From Cherax quadricarinatus (lineage: Eukaryota; Arthropoda; Malacostraca; Decapoda; Parastacidae): a stretch of 64,000 bases of DNA. The first letter of the stretch is position 1. Every line of letters begins with the position of its first letter. The stretch lies in contig NC_091307.1 of the NCBI RefSeq assembly GCF_038502225.1, forward strand, positions 20,040,032-20,104,031. Reading direction: 5' to 3'. Of this stretch, positions 1-9,436 are shown piece after piece. Made by a program: the position numbers and the translations under genes. Under the pieces are notes generated by a model. The model ran no database searches. It had not been told where the DNA came from and saw only the letters and a list, made by a program, of their open reading frames with translations.

Positions 1-37
1 AATGGGATTATTTAACTGATGTTTGTTGGTTTAACAT

Positions 38-175
38 GACTCACGAAATCGTAATGACACGATTGCAAACAAACCATGCCACGGGTGGGGTTTGAACCCG
101 CGGTAAGAGAGTAATCTTGACGGCTTTGAGGGGACTTGAGCTAGAGTTCGTCACGGCCATGCTAGCGCGAGATTC
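38..175 (-). repeat. tRNA-like SINE copy
   Basis: Read on the minus strand, this stretch has an A-box-like TGGCCGTGACGAACTC and a B-box-like GGTTCAAACCC. They are followed by a tail (TTTGCAATCGTGTCATTACG) that recurs at 31.34-31.38 kb. RNA polymerase III box spacing is typical of a tRNA-derived SINE head. It is diverged and not a functional tRNA gene as far as I can see. Confidence 0.5.
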
Positions 176-265
176 GTCTGTATAAACTTGCATTTGTGGA
201 CAGTGGTGCCTATGCTAACCTTCCTATGGTGTAGAAATATACCTAGTTGGACGAATCTTATTGAA

Positions 266-358
266 GCTAGCTGGCCCAGTGGCTAACGCGACGGTCTGGA
301 GTTTTGAGACACACTCACCGCGGGTTCAAACCCCACCCGGGGTATGGTTTGTTGGTTT
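266..358 (+). repeat. tRNA-like SINE head
   Basis: An A-box-like TGGCCCAGTGGCTAACGCG is at about 272 and a B box GGTTCAAACCC at about 323. The spacing fits a tRNA-derived head with a long variable arm. It is the inverted counterpart of the copy at 38-175, so the window opens with two SINE heads in opposite orientation. No clean acceptor stem is seen, so a SINE fits better than a tRNA gene. Confidence 0.5.
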
Positions 359-418
359 AATTCTGTGTGATAAATTTTGTTTTGCGTGTACTGTTCATTT
401 GAGTATAGCTCTTTCACT

Positions 419-1896
419 ATTACTGGCGGGGTGAAGCGTAGGCGAAATCTGGGACGGGCCGGGCAGGGTGTCGCGGGGCGGGGAGGACTGTGGCGTTGGC
501 TGAAGGGAAGTCCAAGATATCATCTGTAATTAAATCAGGGAGACAATAGGAAAATATTTAACGCAACTTTCACAAAAAGCTTCTCACAACAAAGGTATTT
601 AAAAGCATCAAAGATCAACAGTGTTATTGAGAGGAGTATACAAGTAATTCCTAGGCTTGGTCAACCTACCTTGCTCCATTCTTCCTAAATGAGAACATCT
701 CCCCCCCCCCCGAATCGTACCCTTCATACACCACACCGTTTTCGAATTTCTTCACTTATTATTCTCTGTATAATATTCACACCACACATTAATCTCAGAC
801 ACGTTATTTCTACTGCCTTCAGCCCCCGCCTCGCTGCGTTCAAGGACCATGCCTAGCATACAGAAGTGTCGGCGCCTCCATACTCTGATACATTCCTATT
901 TTTTCACGTCTTTTGATAAACTTTTATTTTTCCTTCAGAATCCTTAAAACTCAAGTACCTTCTTTCCTTCATTACTAAGGGAAATTTATAACCGCTCTGG
1001 AAACAGTGTTCTGAATTTTCCTCCACCACTTCCTCGTTCAACTCATTCCACACCAACACTGACTGGTGAGAGATCGGGGTTTGATTGACGAACTGAGGGG
1101 TCGTGTCTCCACCACTCCTTGTACTGAATAATCGTCACGACTTTAGCTTTAAATGAAATACAATGTACCAGTCTGAGACTAAAATGTTTCCTAACATCCT
1201 CATATCTCATCTGTGTCTTCAGCTTAGTCTTGTGTCCCGTGTGCGCGAGCGTGATGTGAACAGAGGGAGCTGTAGAGCTTGCTACCTCTCTTGTCCTTCC
1301 ACCTAACAAAGGCAAGCGAGGCCGCTGCCTCATTCACCCGTCACCAGGTGTAGAAGCTCCAGGGTAAGGATTCCCTAGGGTGTTTAGGATTCCTTGGGAT
1401 GGTTTAAGTCTATCGCTGAGAATTGCGTTCTAAAACTGACGTTCTACGTTAGGTGAAGATGGCCAGAATGGGTAATCATATTATGAAGATCGTCAGTAGA
1501 GTATCTGTAGATGGTTTCTTGGAGTGACTGTTCAACAACCCTTTGCCAAAGCAGGCCTTCCTGTTGAAGGCTTCATTTGTCAGGCTCCTGGTGTGTCTGC
1601 GGTGTTTCTGGTATGTGGAATCTAATAGGGAGATCAGCACCATTAATGCATTCATTATCGTAATAGTGAAAGTACTTTCTTTACTCCGTGTCTTTTTTCA
1701 TTTCTTATCCAGCAGCCTGATACAGCTGGCCCTTCTGCCCTCCGTTATACTCTGGGTCTCCACTGTCAATGGTGCCGTTGACCCACTGTTACGGCACTCG
1801 CAAAAAACTTACAATTTTTCCAAATGTTTATTTGTCTCTATTTTTTTCGTATTCTTAAATTGGATACCTTTAGTTTCGAAGTATATTATTGAGATG
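419..1896 (+). repeat. 1.48-kb duplicated block, copy 1
   Basis: The sequence from ATTACTGGCGGGG to ATTATTGAGATG is repeated almost exactly at 4437-5915 in the same orientation. Differences are a few substitutions and small indels, for example C-run length near 705 and a TTC indel near 777. Similarity stops sharply at both ends and flanks differ. I see no terminal inverted repeats and no obvious target-site duplication, so it may be a dispersed duplication or an unrecognised element. Confidence 0.85.
1043..1270 (-). pseudogene. LINE C-terminal relic inside duplicated block
   Basis: The minus-strand frame contains KLKTQMRYEDVRKHFSLR, which resembles WKLKTHMSQRDVRKYFFSQR in the LINE fragment at 39.65-40.1 kb. 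That segment is the far C-terminal part of a non-LTR retrotransposon ORF2, downstream of the RT. The frame is short and lacks all RT motifs, so this is a decayed fragment. The same relic is present in the second copy of the block. Confidence 0.45.
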
Positions 1897-2207
1897 GTGT
1901 ACATTCTTTCTGTGGTATTTATATTGTTTATTTCGCTCTTCAGATTTCAAAACTATTTTTGCTACCACTACTTTCTGTCTCTCTCTCTCTCTCCCGTCCT
2001 TCCGTGACTTCGTTGGCCGCGTTCTGCAATTCCATATAAAACTGTATTTCTCGCTGGGTTCCTGTCCCCCTTCTGCCACATTCTTTTCCCAGGTCTGTTA
2101 CAAAAAGCTGGATGCAGTCATTGCCTCTCTATATTTTCCAACTATCCCTTTCTCGACAATTTTTGTGGGTTACTCACAACAATAGATTTTGGCCAGAAGA
2201 CCTGCTG
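1897..2207. other. unassigned spacer
   Basis: A T-rich stretch with a short (TC)n run near 1976-1993. Open frames here are short and low in complexity. I see no gene or repeat that I can name. Confidence 0.4.
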
Positions 2208-2275
2208 CCACCACCACCACCACCACCACCACCCCCAACCCCCCACCCCCACCACCACCACACCAGCTATCACCT
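2208..2275 (+). repeat. (CCA)n trinucleotide repeat
   Basis: A run of CCA units interrupted by a C-rich patch near 2231-2250. It creates polyproline frames on plus and polytryptophan on minus that are not genes. Diverged ATC/ACC triplets continue to about 2345. Confidence 0.9.
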
Positions 2276-2455
2276 TCATTGCCATCTTAATACCATCACA
2301 ATCATCACCACCAAAATAGTTGTTACAACTACTAGTACGACCACCACTGAGAATGTAAATGTGAAAAGTACTTGAGTGCCTAGTCCAAATCTTCACTGCC
2401 AAAACAACGTACTGGAGTGAGAGATGTGAGAGAAATTGTACAATAAATCCAGTGA

Positions 2456-2750
2456 AAAGCAGGAGCCCAGTCAACACAACACGAGAACACTGTATCAACA
2501 TCCCTGGCCCCGGCTTTTTACATCTTATAAGAAGATATCTGAAAAATTTCCGGAGCAAGTGAAGAAGTCTTCATGAGGAAACTAGACAAGTATTTTCATC
2601 AGGTAACAGATCAACCAGGCTGTGATGAATATATGAGCCAGCGGGCCGCCAGCAGCAACAGCCTAGTTGACCATGCAAGCACCAGAGGATCCTGGCCCAG
2701 GGCCGGGCTCCAAGAGTACGAAAACTCTTGAAACTTGTCGAAGGTATGCC
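2456..2750 (+). mobile_element. diverged CR1-like LINE 3' end
   Basis: A degenerate plus-strand copy of a CR1-like ORF end: GATCAACCAGGCTGTGATGA near 2609, then GCCAGCAGCAACAGCCTAG near 2648 and CCTGGCCCAGGGCCGGGCTC near 2692. These correspond to the DQPGCGSYVGLRAASSNSLVDQA region of the young copy that follows. Stops interrupt the frame. It belongs to a different subfamily from the young copy and lies directly upstream of it. Confidence 0.7.
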
Positions 2751-4120
2751 ACATGTACCACCATCACCACTACTGTCATCACCTGGATTCCCAAAATCTG
2801 CACAATCCAGGGCAACATGGGTTCAGGGCAGGTCGCTCCTGCCTCTCACAACTACTGGATCACTATGACATGGCCTTGGATGCACTGGAAGAAAATCAGA
2901 ATGCAGATGTAATATACACAGACTTTGCAAAAGCATTTGACAAATGCGATCATGGTGTAATAGCCCATAAAATACGTGCTAAAGGAATAACTGGGAAAGT
3001 GGGGAGATGGATCTTCAACTTCCTAACAAATCGAACACAAAGAGTAGTGGTCAACAGAGTTAAATCGGAGGCTGCCATAGTGAAGAGCTCTGTTCCACAA
3101 GGCACAGTACTCGCCCCCATCTTATTCCTTATCCTCATATCAGACATAAACAGAGATATACACCACAGCACCGTATCATCCTTTGCGGATGATACTAGGA
3201 TCTGCATGAGGCTGTCATCTGCTGAGGACGCGGTTAACCTCCAAGAAGATATAAACAAAGTTTTCCAGTGGGCGACGGTAAACAATATGATGTTCAATGA
3301 GGACAAATTCCAACTACTCCGTTATGGAAAACTGGAGGAGATAATAACTAGAACAGAGTATACTACTGACTCCGGCCATACAATAGAGCGGAAAAATAAT
3401 GTAAGGGACCTGGGAGTAGTAATGTCTGAGGATCTCACTTTCAAGGATCACAACAGTGCCACGATCGCACGTGCAAAGAAAATGATAGGATGGATAATGA
3501 GAACTTTCAAAACGAGAGATGCCAAGCCCATGATGATCCTTTTCAAATCACTTGTTCTCTCTAGGCTGGAATACTGCTGTACATTAACATCTCCATACAA
3601 AGCAGGTGAAATCGCAGATCTAGAGAGTGTACAGAGATCCTTTACCGCACGTATAAGTTCTGTCAAGCACCTTAACTACTGGGAACGCTTGAAAGCACTT
3701 GACTTGTACTCGTTGGAACGCAGGAGGGAGAGATATATCATAATCTACACTTGGAAAATCTTGGAGGGAATGGTCCCAAATCTGCACACAGAAATCACTC
3801 CCTACGAAAGTAAAAGACTGGGCAGGCGATGCAAAATGCCGCCAATAAAAAGTAGGGGCGCCATTGGTACACTAAGAGAAAACACCATAAGTGTCCGGGG
3901 CCCAAAACTGTTCAACAGCCTCCCATCAAGCATTAGGGGAATTGCCAATAAACCCCTGGCTGCCTTCAAGAGAGAGCTGGACAGATACCTAAAGTCAGTG
4001 CCGGATCAGCCGGGCTGTGGCTCGTACGTCGGACTGCGTGCGGCCAGCAGTAACAGCCTAGTTGATCAGGCCCTGATCCATCGGGAGGCCTGGTCGTGGA
4101 CCGGGCCGCGGGGGCGTTGA
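2735..4120 (+). CDS. CR1-like LINE ORF2, reverse transcriptase part
   Basis: The 461-codon frame copies element RNA into DNA at the insertion site. True LINE sequence starts at about residue 21, because the first 20 residues come from the flank. RT block 2 is seen at QHGFRAGRS (about 27-35), block 3 at IYTDFAKAFD with the first catalytic Asp near 63, block 4 at SVPQGTVLAPILF (about 119-131) and the catalytic FADD near 150-153. A thumb and long C-terminal region follow, ending in the DQPGCGSYVGLRAASSN motif and WSWTGPRGR. The endonuclease domain and RT block 1 are missing, so this copy cannot move on its own. The frame is free of stops over about 440 codons, which points to recent insertion. 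The clade is judged from motif style: CR1/L2-like is most likely, and Jockey cannot be ruled out. Confidence 0.85.
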   Translation: MSKVCHMYHHHHYCHHLDSQNLHNPGQHGFRAGRSCLSQLLDHYDMALDALEENQNADVIYTDFAKAFDKCDHGVIAHKIRAKGITGKVGRWIFNFLTNRTQRVVVNRVKSEAAIVKSSVPQGTVLAPILFLILISDINRDIHHSTVSSFADDTRICMRLSSAEDAVNLQEDINKVFQWATVNNMMFNEDKFQLLRYGKLEEIITRTEYTTDSGHTIERKNNVRDLGVVMSEDLTFKDHNSATIARAKKMIGWIMRTFKTRDAKPMMILFKSLVLSRLEYCCTLTSPYKAGEIADLESVQRSFTARISSVKHLNYWERLKALDLYSLERRRERYIIIYTWKILEGMVPNLHTEITPYESKRLGRRCKMPPIKSRGAIGTLRENTISVRGPKLFNSLPSSIRGIANKPLAAFKRELDRYLKSVPDQPGCGSYVGLRAASSNSLVDQALIHREAWSWTGPRGR

Positions 4121-4156
4121 TCCCCGGAATAACCTCCAGGTAACCTCCAGGTAACC
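2790..4156 (+). mobile_element. CR1-like LINE, 5'-truncated, young copy
   Basis: A 5'-truncated non-LTR retrotransposon. It begins in RT block 2 and runs to a 3' end made of a short tandem ACCTCCAGGTA motif. Near-identical copies of its 3' half lie at 31715-32561 (plus), 44569-45275 (minus) and 62493-63110 (minus). A tandem tail instead of poly(A) is usual for CR1/L2-type LINEs. The element sits between the two copies of the 1.48-kb block. Confidence 0.85.
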
Positions 4157-4436
4157 GCCACCGGAACCATTTATTCATTTTTCGCCACCACTACCAATTC
4201 ATTCACCCACCACCATTTTATTCACCATCACTACTACCACCATTTCATTATAGACCCTCGCCACCGCTAAAAGCACCGCCATTATTTTATCAACCACCGC
4301 CACCACCATATTGGCAAAAAATAAGTGTTGTATTGGCTGTAACTGTAGTAAACTGGACGCGTGTCTGGCTCTGGAAAAATGAATCTTTGGTTTTTTGAGT
4401 TGCACCATTGTCTTCAGACCCTCGGGGTGTTGAGAA
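4157..4436 (+). repeat. imperfect CCA/CAT triplet region
   Basis: Interrupted CCACCA, CATCACTAC and CCGCCA triplets to about 4310, then unique sequence to the start of the second duplicated block. It looks like a decayed trinucleotide repeat. No gene is seen. Confidence 0.5.
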
Positions 4437-5915
4437 ATTACTGGCTGGGTGAAGCGTAGGCGAAATCTGGGACGGGGCCGGGCGGGGTGTCGCGGGGCGG
4501 GGAGGGCTGTGGCGTTGGCTGAAGGGAAGTCCAAGATATCTGTAATTAAATCAAGGAGACAATTGGAAAATATTTAACGCAACTTTCACAAAAAGCTTTT
4601 CACAACAAAGGTATTTAAAAGCATCAAAGATCAACAGTGTTATTGAGAGGAGTATACAAGTAATTCCTAGGCTTGGTCAACCTACCTTGCTCCATTCTTC
4701 CTAAATGAGAACATCTCCCCCCCCCTCCCTGAATCGTACCCTTCATACACCACACCGTTTTCGAATTTCTTCACCTATTATTCTCTGTATAATCACACCA
4801 CACATTAATCTCAGACACGTTATTTCTACTGCCTTCAGCCCCCGCCTCGCTGCGGCGTTCAAGGACCATGCCTAGCATACAGAAGTGTCGGCGCCTCCAT
4901 ACTCTGATACATTCCTATTTTTTCACGTCTTTTGATAAACTTTTATTTTTCCTTCAGAATCCTTAAAACTCAAGTACCTTCTTTCCTTCATTACTAAGGG
5001 AAATTTATAACCGCTCTGGAAACAGTGTTCTGAATTTTCCTCCACCACTTCCTCGTTCAATTCATTCCACACCAACACTGACTGGTGAGAGATCGGGGTT
5101 TGATTGACGAACTGAGGGGTCGTGTCTCCACCACTCCTTGTACTGAATAATCGTCACGACTTTAGCTTTAAACGAAATACAATGTACCAGTCTGAGACTA
5201 AAATGTTTCCTAACATCCTCATATCTCGTCTGTGTCTTCAGCTTAGTCTTGTGTCTCGTGTGCGAGAGCGAGATGTGAACAGAGGGAGCTGTAGTGCTTG
5301 CTGCCTCTCTTGTCCTTCCACTTAACAAAGGCAAGCGAGGCCGCTGCCTCATTCACCCGTCACCAGGTGTAGAAGTTCCAGGGTAAGGATTCCCTAGGGT
5401 GTTTAGGATTCCTTGGGATGGTTTAAGTCTATCGCTGAGAATTGCGTTCTAAAACTGACGTTCTACGTTAGGTGAAGATGACCAGAATGGGTAATCATAT
5501 TATGAATCTCGTCAGTAGTGTATCCGTAGATGGTTTCTTGGAGTGACTGTTCAACAACCCTTTGCCAAAGCAGGCCTTCCTGTTGAAGGCTTCATTTGTC
5601 AGGCTCCTGGTGTGTCTGCGGTGTTTCTGGTATGTAGAATCTAATAGGGAGATCAGCACCATTAATGCATTCATTATCGTAATAGTGAAAGTACTTTCTT
5701 TACTCCGTGTCTTTTTTCATTTCTTATCCAGCAGCCTGATACAGCTGGCCCTTCTGCCCTCCGTTATACTCTGGGTCTCCACTGTCAATGGTGCCGTTGA
5801 CCCACTGTTACGGTACTCGCAAAAAACTTACAATTTTTCCAAATGTTTATTTGTCTCTATTTTTTTCGTATTCTTAAATTGGATACCTTTAGTTTCGAAG
5901 TATATTATTGAGATG
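4437..5915 (+). repeat. 1.48-kb duplicated block, copy 2
   Basis: A direct copy of 419-1896, about 98 percent identical by eye. It ends at the same ATTATTGAGATG and then diverges at once. The spacer between the copies is not repeated on either outer side, so this is not a simple tandem array of block plus spacer. Confidence 0.85.
5062..5290 (-). pseudogene. LINE C-terminal relic, second copy
   Basis: The same decayed LINE C-terminal segment as at 1043-1270, carried here by the duplication, with KLKTQTRYEDVRKHFSLR in frame. It has no RT domain. Confidence 0.45.
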
Positions 5916-6225
5916 CCTTGATTTCCTGGCGTGTAATTTGAACACCTTTGATGTAGTGATACGTAATTTGTGCACTATTTTTTGTCCTGTATATAATTTG
6001 TTCGCTTGCTGTCTCTTGGAGTGTTTGGGTCTTGTGTTTTCTTTCTGGCTGGTAAATACCCTCGGTCTTTTCACACCCAGGATCTTTTTTTGCGCTGTCA
6101 TCCCATCATGAGAACTTGTTTTATCTCGGGGAAAATGTGGAAATAGGAAAGTGCAGTATCTTCTCGTCCTCGGGCTTATCCAAACGCTGACGTGGCCAAT
6201 GTAATGCGTCTTCGATTTTGTGCAC
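5916..6225. other. unassigned spacer
   Basis: AT-rich sequence after the duplicated block. Only short open frames are present, and I recognise no element. Confidence 0.35.
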
Positions 6226-6440
6226 GTTGAAGCTGGTATGGCTGTTGGCCTCCACAAAAGGTGTGTGTTGAAGTTCGTACGACTGCTTGGCCCCCAAAGG
6301 GGTGTGTGTGGAAGCTGGTACGGCTGTTGGGAGCATAGATGCATATTAAAGGTGGTACGGCTGGTGGGTCCACAGAAGGTTCATGTTGAAGCTGTACGCC
6401 CACAGAAGGTGCATATCGAAGCTGGTACGGTTGTTGGGTC
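6226..6440 (+). repeat. 41-bp minisatellite, about 5 copies
   Basis: The unit starts GTTGAAGCTGGTACGGCTGT and recurs at 6226, 6267 and 6308, then less regularly to about 6440. One unit is shortened near 6395. It explains overlapping frames on both strands. Confidence 0.75.
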
Positions 6441-6666
6441 ATTGAATGGACATTTCATCCTTGTTTTTTCTTTTTTTTATATAGGAAAGAAACTCGTTTT
6501 CTAATCCAACTCTCACTTGTTATACATTTCTCTCTGACCCCGCTGTCTCTTCCATTATTTTGTGTTTTTGTATTGTTTATATTCCCATTCTGTTGATTGA
6601 AAGGACAGGTCCTGGAAAGGTTATATAAAACTTTACAATTAGCTCACAATTTGGAAAAGAAACTTT

Positions 6667-6705
6667 AAACGATGTTTCGACCCGTCCTAAGCCATTATCA
6701 AGTTT
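6667..6705 (-). ncRNA. hammerhead-like stem-loop relic
   Basis: On the minus strand the order is AAAC, UUGAUAAU, stem II GGCUU/GGGUC (held by G-C, G-U and U-G pairs) with loop AGGAC, then GAAACAUC, then GUUU. AAAC and GUUU form stem I. The layout matches a type-I hammerhead, but C3 is U and G8 is A, so activity is doubtful. Confidence 0.45.
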
Positions 6706-6724
6706 CGATTTAGAAGATAGGCTC

Positions 6725-6775
6725 CAGGTTTCGGGGATCAACGCTCCCGCGGTCCGGTCTGGGACCAAACCTCAT
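6725..6775 (-). mobile_element. CR1-like LINE 3' end fragment
   Basis: CGGGGATCAACGCTCCCGCG followed by GTCCGGTCTGGGACCAA is the reverse complement of the LINE 3' end (TGGACCGGGCCGCGGGGGCG and GTTGATCCCCGG). Only about 50 bp are recognisable. Confidence 0.6.
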
Positions 6776-6967
6776 TTGTGGACCGAAATATACTGTACAG
6801 TTCAAATCACACTTCGGTGAATGGAACAAGATTTTTTAAGATTTTGCCGTCGAAGCGGCTAGTTTATTTTGCACCCCATATCCACCCTGTAGACAGTAGC
6901 GCAAGAACATATCGACTTAAGGTTGAGGGACTGATTACCTCATTCTCCTCCTGTTCTTCAAGTTTCT

Positions 6968-7054
6968 CTTTTGTATGGACTGATGAAGCCAGTGTGTGGC
7001 GAAACGTTTCCTCAAAGATACCCAAGAGTTGCACATGTGTCTAATTTATCAACA
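6968..7054 (+). ncRNA. hammerhead-like motif with intact CUGAUGA core
   Basis: CUGAUGA lies at 6980-6986, one extra A follows, then stem II GCCA/UGGC with loop GUGUG (6988-7000), GAA at 7001, ACGU and U at 7004-7008, then UCC at 7009-7011. UCC pairs with GGA at 6977-6979, and CAAAG (7013-7017) can pair with CUUUUG (6968-6973). This is the order and spacing of a type-I hammerhead ribozyme with a very short, self-complementary stem III. The extra A after CUGAUGA is non-canonical. The shared tail AAAGATACCC continues to about 7054. Confidence 0.5.
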
Positions 7055-7198
7055 TATGGTTACTCACAAAGCCTAAGAACTAGGCCCCAAAAGGATTAGC
7101 AGGAGTATGGCTGAATTTTTATCTACAATTTATTTTATCTCCTGTAAGAATGTTAATATATTGTTTATTTATCAGCATTTTAGAGAGGAAGCTTTTAC

Positions 7199-7236
7199 CG
7201 ACGTTTCAGTCTTAATTGTAGACCACGACGGAGGGA
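7199..7236 (-). repeat. diverged stem-loop of the same family
   Basis: The minus strand reads GTCTACAATTAAGAC followed by TGAAACGTCGG. It has a GUCU/AGAC stem and the GAAACGUC end, but no clear CUGAUGA core. Probably a decayed relative. Confidence 0.3.
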
Positions 7237-7924
7237 AACGTCGTCTTTTCTGACTGTTAGGGAATAGTGAACACAGTTCTCTTCTATTTCATTTACTCCA
7301 TGTGGGTTCACTTGCACCAAAATGGACCAAATTTGGATGCTGCTCATGACATAAGAGAAATATTATCTTAAGAAGGGAGGTGTATTTCCTGCAACCCTCG
7401 CCTCAACTCTTAGTATTTAGACAATGTTAATCCCACCTCTTTATCCACACCAGATCCCCGCTTGAGCTACATTTAATCCAGGCCTAATCCCACCCTGCAA
7501 CCCACTAATCCCCAGTAATGAACCGTATTTCTGAATACATCACGGGCTTTTAGGTTCCTCCAGGAAGCTCATCTTATGGCCCTTTGCGCTAGGGGCCAGA
7601 GGGGCGAGAATAGCGTTGGGTGCTGGGGAGCCGCTTTAGTAGTGCTGTGGGCCGGCTGCCTTTTGGCAATTAAAACGAAGCTCAATGCTGAAAGGGTCAA
7701 GGGATGTATGGTAGAGGAATGAGGGAAGGCTTACCCGGGTTTTGAGAGTGGTAGGTAAGTGGGTAGCGGAAGGTAGAAGATCCAGGTATTTTTAAGAGAG
7801 GTGTATTGAAGCAGGTGAGGAAGGCGAGGTGTTGGAAGGGCTGATGGAAGGAGTGTTGGAGGTAGTGATGCAGGATGATGCTGGGGGTGGTGATGGAACG
7901 TGGGATATTAGAAGCAGTGATGGA
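7237..7924. other. unassigned region
   Basis: No gene or nameable repeat. A GC-richer patch near 7550-7680 has no long conserved frame. The last part, from about 7830, grades into the minisatellite. Confidence 0.35.
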
Positions 7925-8135
7925 AATTTCCATTGTTAGTAGTGATGGAGGTTTGTGTTGATGGTAGTGATGGAGGTTTGTGTTGTTGGTAGTGATGGAA
8001 GTTTGTGTTGGTGGTAGTGATGGAAGTTTGTGTTGGTGGTAGTGACGGAGGCTTGTTTTGATGGTATTGACGGTGGTTTGTGTTGGTGCTAGTGATGAAA
8101 GTTGGCGTTGGTGGTAGTGATGGAGGTTGGTATTG
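7925..8135 (+). repeat. 25-bp minisatellite, about 8 copies
   Basis: The unit TGGTAGTGATGGAAGTTTGT plus GTTGG recurs every 25 bp (7962, 7987, 8012 and onward) with growing divergence. A 173-codon minus-strand frame with repeated HHYHQ-type residues is a by-product of this array. Confidence 0.85.
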
Positions 8136-9134
8136 AACGTATTAATACATTTGTGCTGCCTGTACAAATCGTAAGTAGAAGTTGAAAGAACGTGTGGCTT
8201 TGAGTTTGTGGATCTCATAGAACTAATAGGTATAACTAGGCAAAAAGGACACAGTATGTAGTATTAGCGCCAATAGCATAACTGCTCAGCCTAGCAACAG
8301 GTCTTCAGGGACTAGGCTGCAGGGAAAAATTACCCCCTCCCCCTCCTACCGGATCTATCAACAGGTAGTTCTGATCGAGTTTTTTGAGAATGATAAATGG
8401 CTATCGCAAATAGGAGATTCGTAAGCATGTTTCACCCAGTTGATAAAGCTCTCAGTGGGTGATGCCTTGTATACAGCAAGGTTCTTCGCTGTTTCTCGCT
8501 CTCTTACGTCAGCTTCTAGCCACTATTGAACATCCTGGAGAGTTTTGAAGTACAATAGGAAAGTATGTTGTGTTAAGGTGTAGCGGATATTAGTTCTGTT
8601 TGAGATTTAGAGAAACAGTTGACCTTCCTCGTGATAGGCATGTGTTGGCAGTGAACAATGGTACGTTTTGAAATTACTTTTATATTTATTTTTATGTTTT
8701 GAGTGTTGGGAACAATGGGTGCTTATCGTTAATTAGTCGTATGTGTAAGTAAGAGAAGAGCCTGGCTATTACCATTTACTCTGAGGGATTGTTAGTAGTT
8801 TTCTTTTGCGGCTGGACCATGAGAGGGATGGCAGAATTGGAGACGTGAAGGATAGAACAGTGAAGAAGATTGTGGGTAGAGAAGACGCGAGAGGTAAGAA
8901 AGGTTAAATTGAATGACCACTTTAGTAGGGGGTGGTTTTTGTCACAGTGGTTAGTTTCGTCATTTGCTTAAATTCATTGCAATAAACAGACCACTTGTTG
9001 CTTGCAGTGAAGCGAACCTTATGAACGTTCTGAATTCTCCCCTTCCCCCCACTTTTCACCGTACTCTGATAGTGTACTCTCCTGCTATACTCGCCCATTT
9101 GTGTTTTCAGAGGTCGATCCTAGCTGGGCTTTCT
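8136..9134. other. unassigned region
   Basis: Mixed composition with no RT motifs and no tandem array. I see nothing I can support. Confidence 0.35.
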
Positions 9135-9250
9135 GTGTACACACCTATATTACTCACCTGTTTCTATGGGTGGATCCTCGGCTCCTATATACACTCGCAT
9201 CGTTGTGCTCACCTAATTGTGTGTACGAGGTCGAGTTATGGCTTCTAGAG
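9135..9250 (-). mobile_element. LINE 3' tail relics (GTGAGTA type)
   Basis: Minus-strand sequence like GGTGAGTA preceded by a degenerate GAGCC-GGATCC stretch. The pattern resembles the 3' tail of the LINE at 39.65-40.16 kb and the better tail at 20604-20716. Two weak copies seem to lie in tandem (9147 and 9210). Confidence 0.4.
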
Positions 9251-9385
9251 AGAGAGAAAAGAGAGGCATATAACTCCTTTGATTTGTTATTTAAGATGTT
9301 GAATCATTGGGTGTTTTCCTGGGCTCTGGAAACCCTTCCAGACGAGAAGCGAACTTTAGTTATCTCCAGTTCCCTCATCTATCTA

Positions 9386-9432
9386 CCTGGAGGATGTTCC
9401 AGGGGTCAACGCCCCCACCGTCACAATCCTTG
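9386..9432 (-). mobile_element. CR1-like LINE 3' end fragment
   Basis: CTGGAGGATGTTCCAGGGGT then CAACGCCCCC is the reverse complement of the CR1-like 3' end. Confidence 0.55.
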
Positions 9433-9436
9433 ACCA

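Noticed and set aside
266..358. A functional tRNA gene
   Set aside because: The boxes fit, but I cannot form an acceptor stem and the sequence is repeated as a SINE.
419..5915. An LTR retrotransposon with 1.48-kb LTRs
   Set aside because: No TG/CA ends, no primer-binding site, and the internal RT is non-LTR type with LINE tails. Kept as a duplication of unknown origin.
6968..7054. A fully canonical hammerhead ribozyme
   Set aside because: An extra A separates CUGAUGA from stem II, and most relatives change C3 and G8. I keep hammerhead-like only.
7697..8218. A His/Thr/Ser-rich 173-codon protein on the minus strand
   Set aside because: It is a by-product of the 25-bp minisatellite (75 bp is 25 codons).
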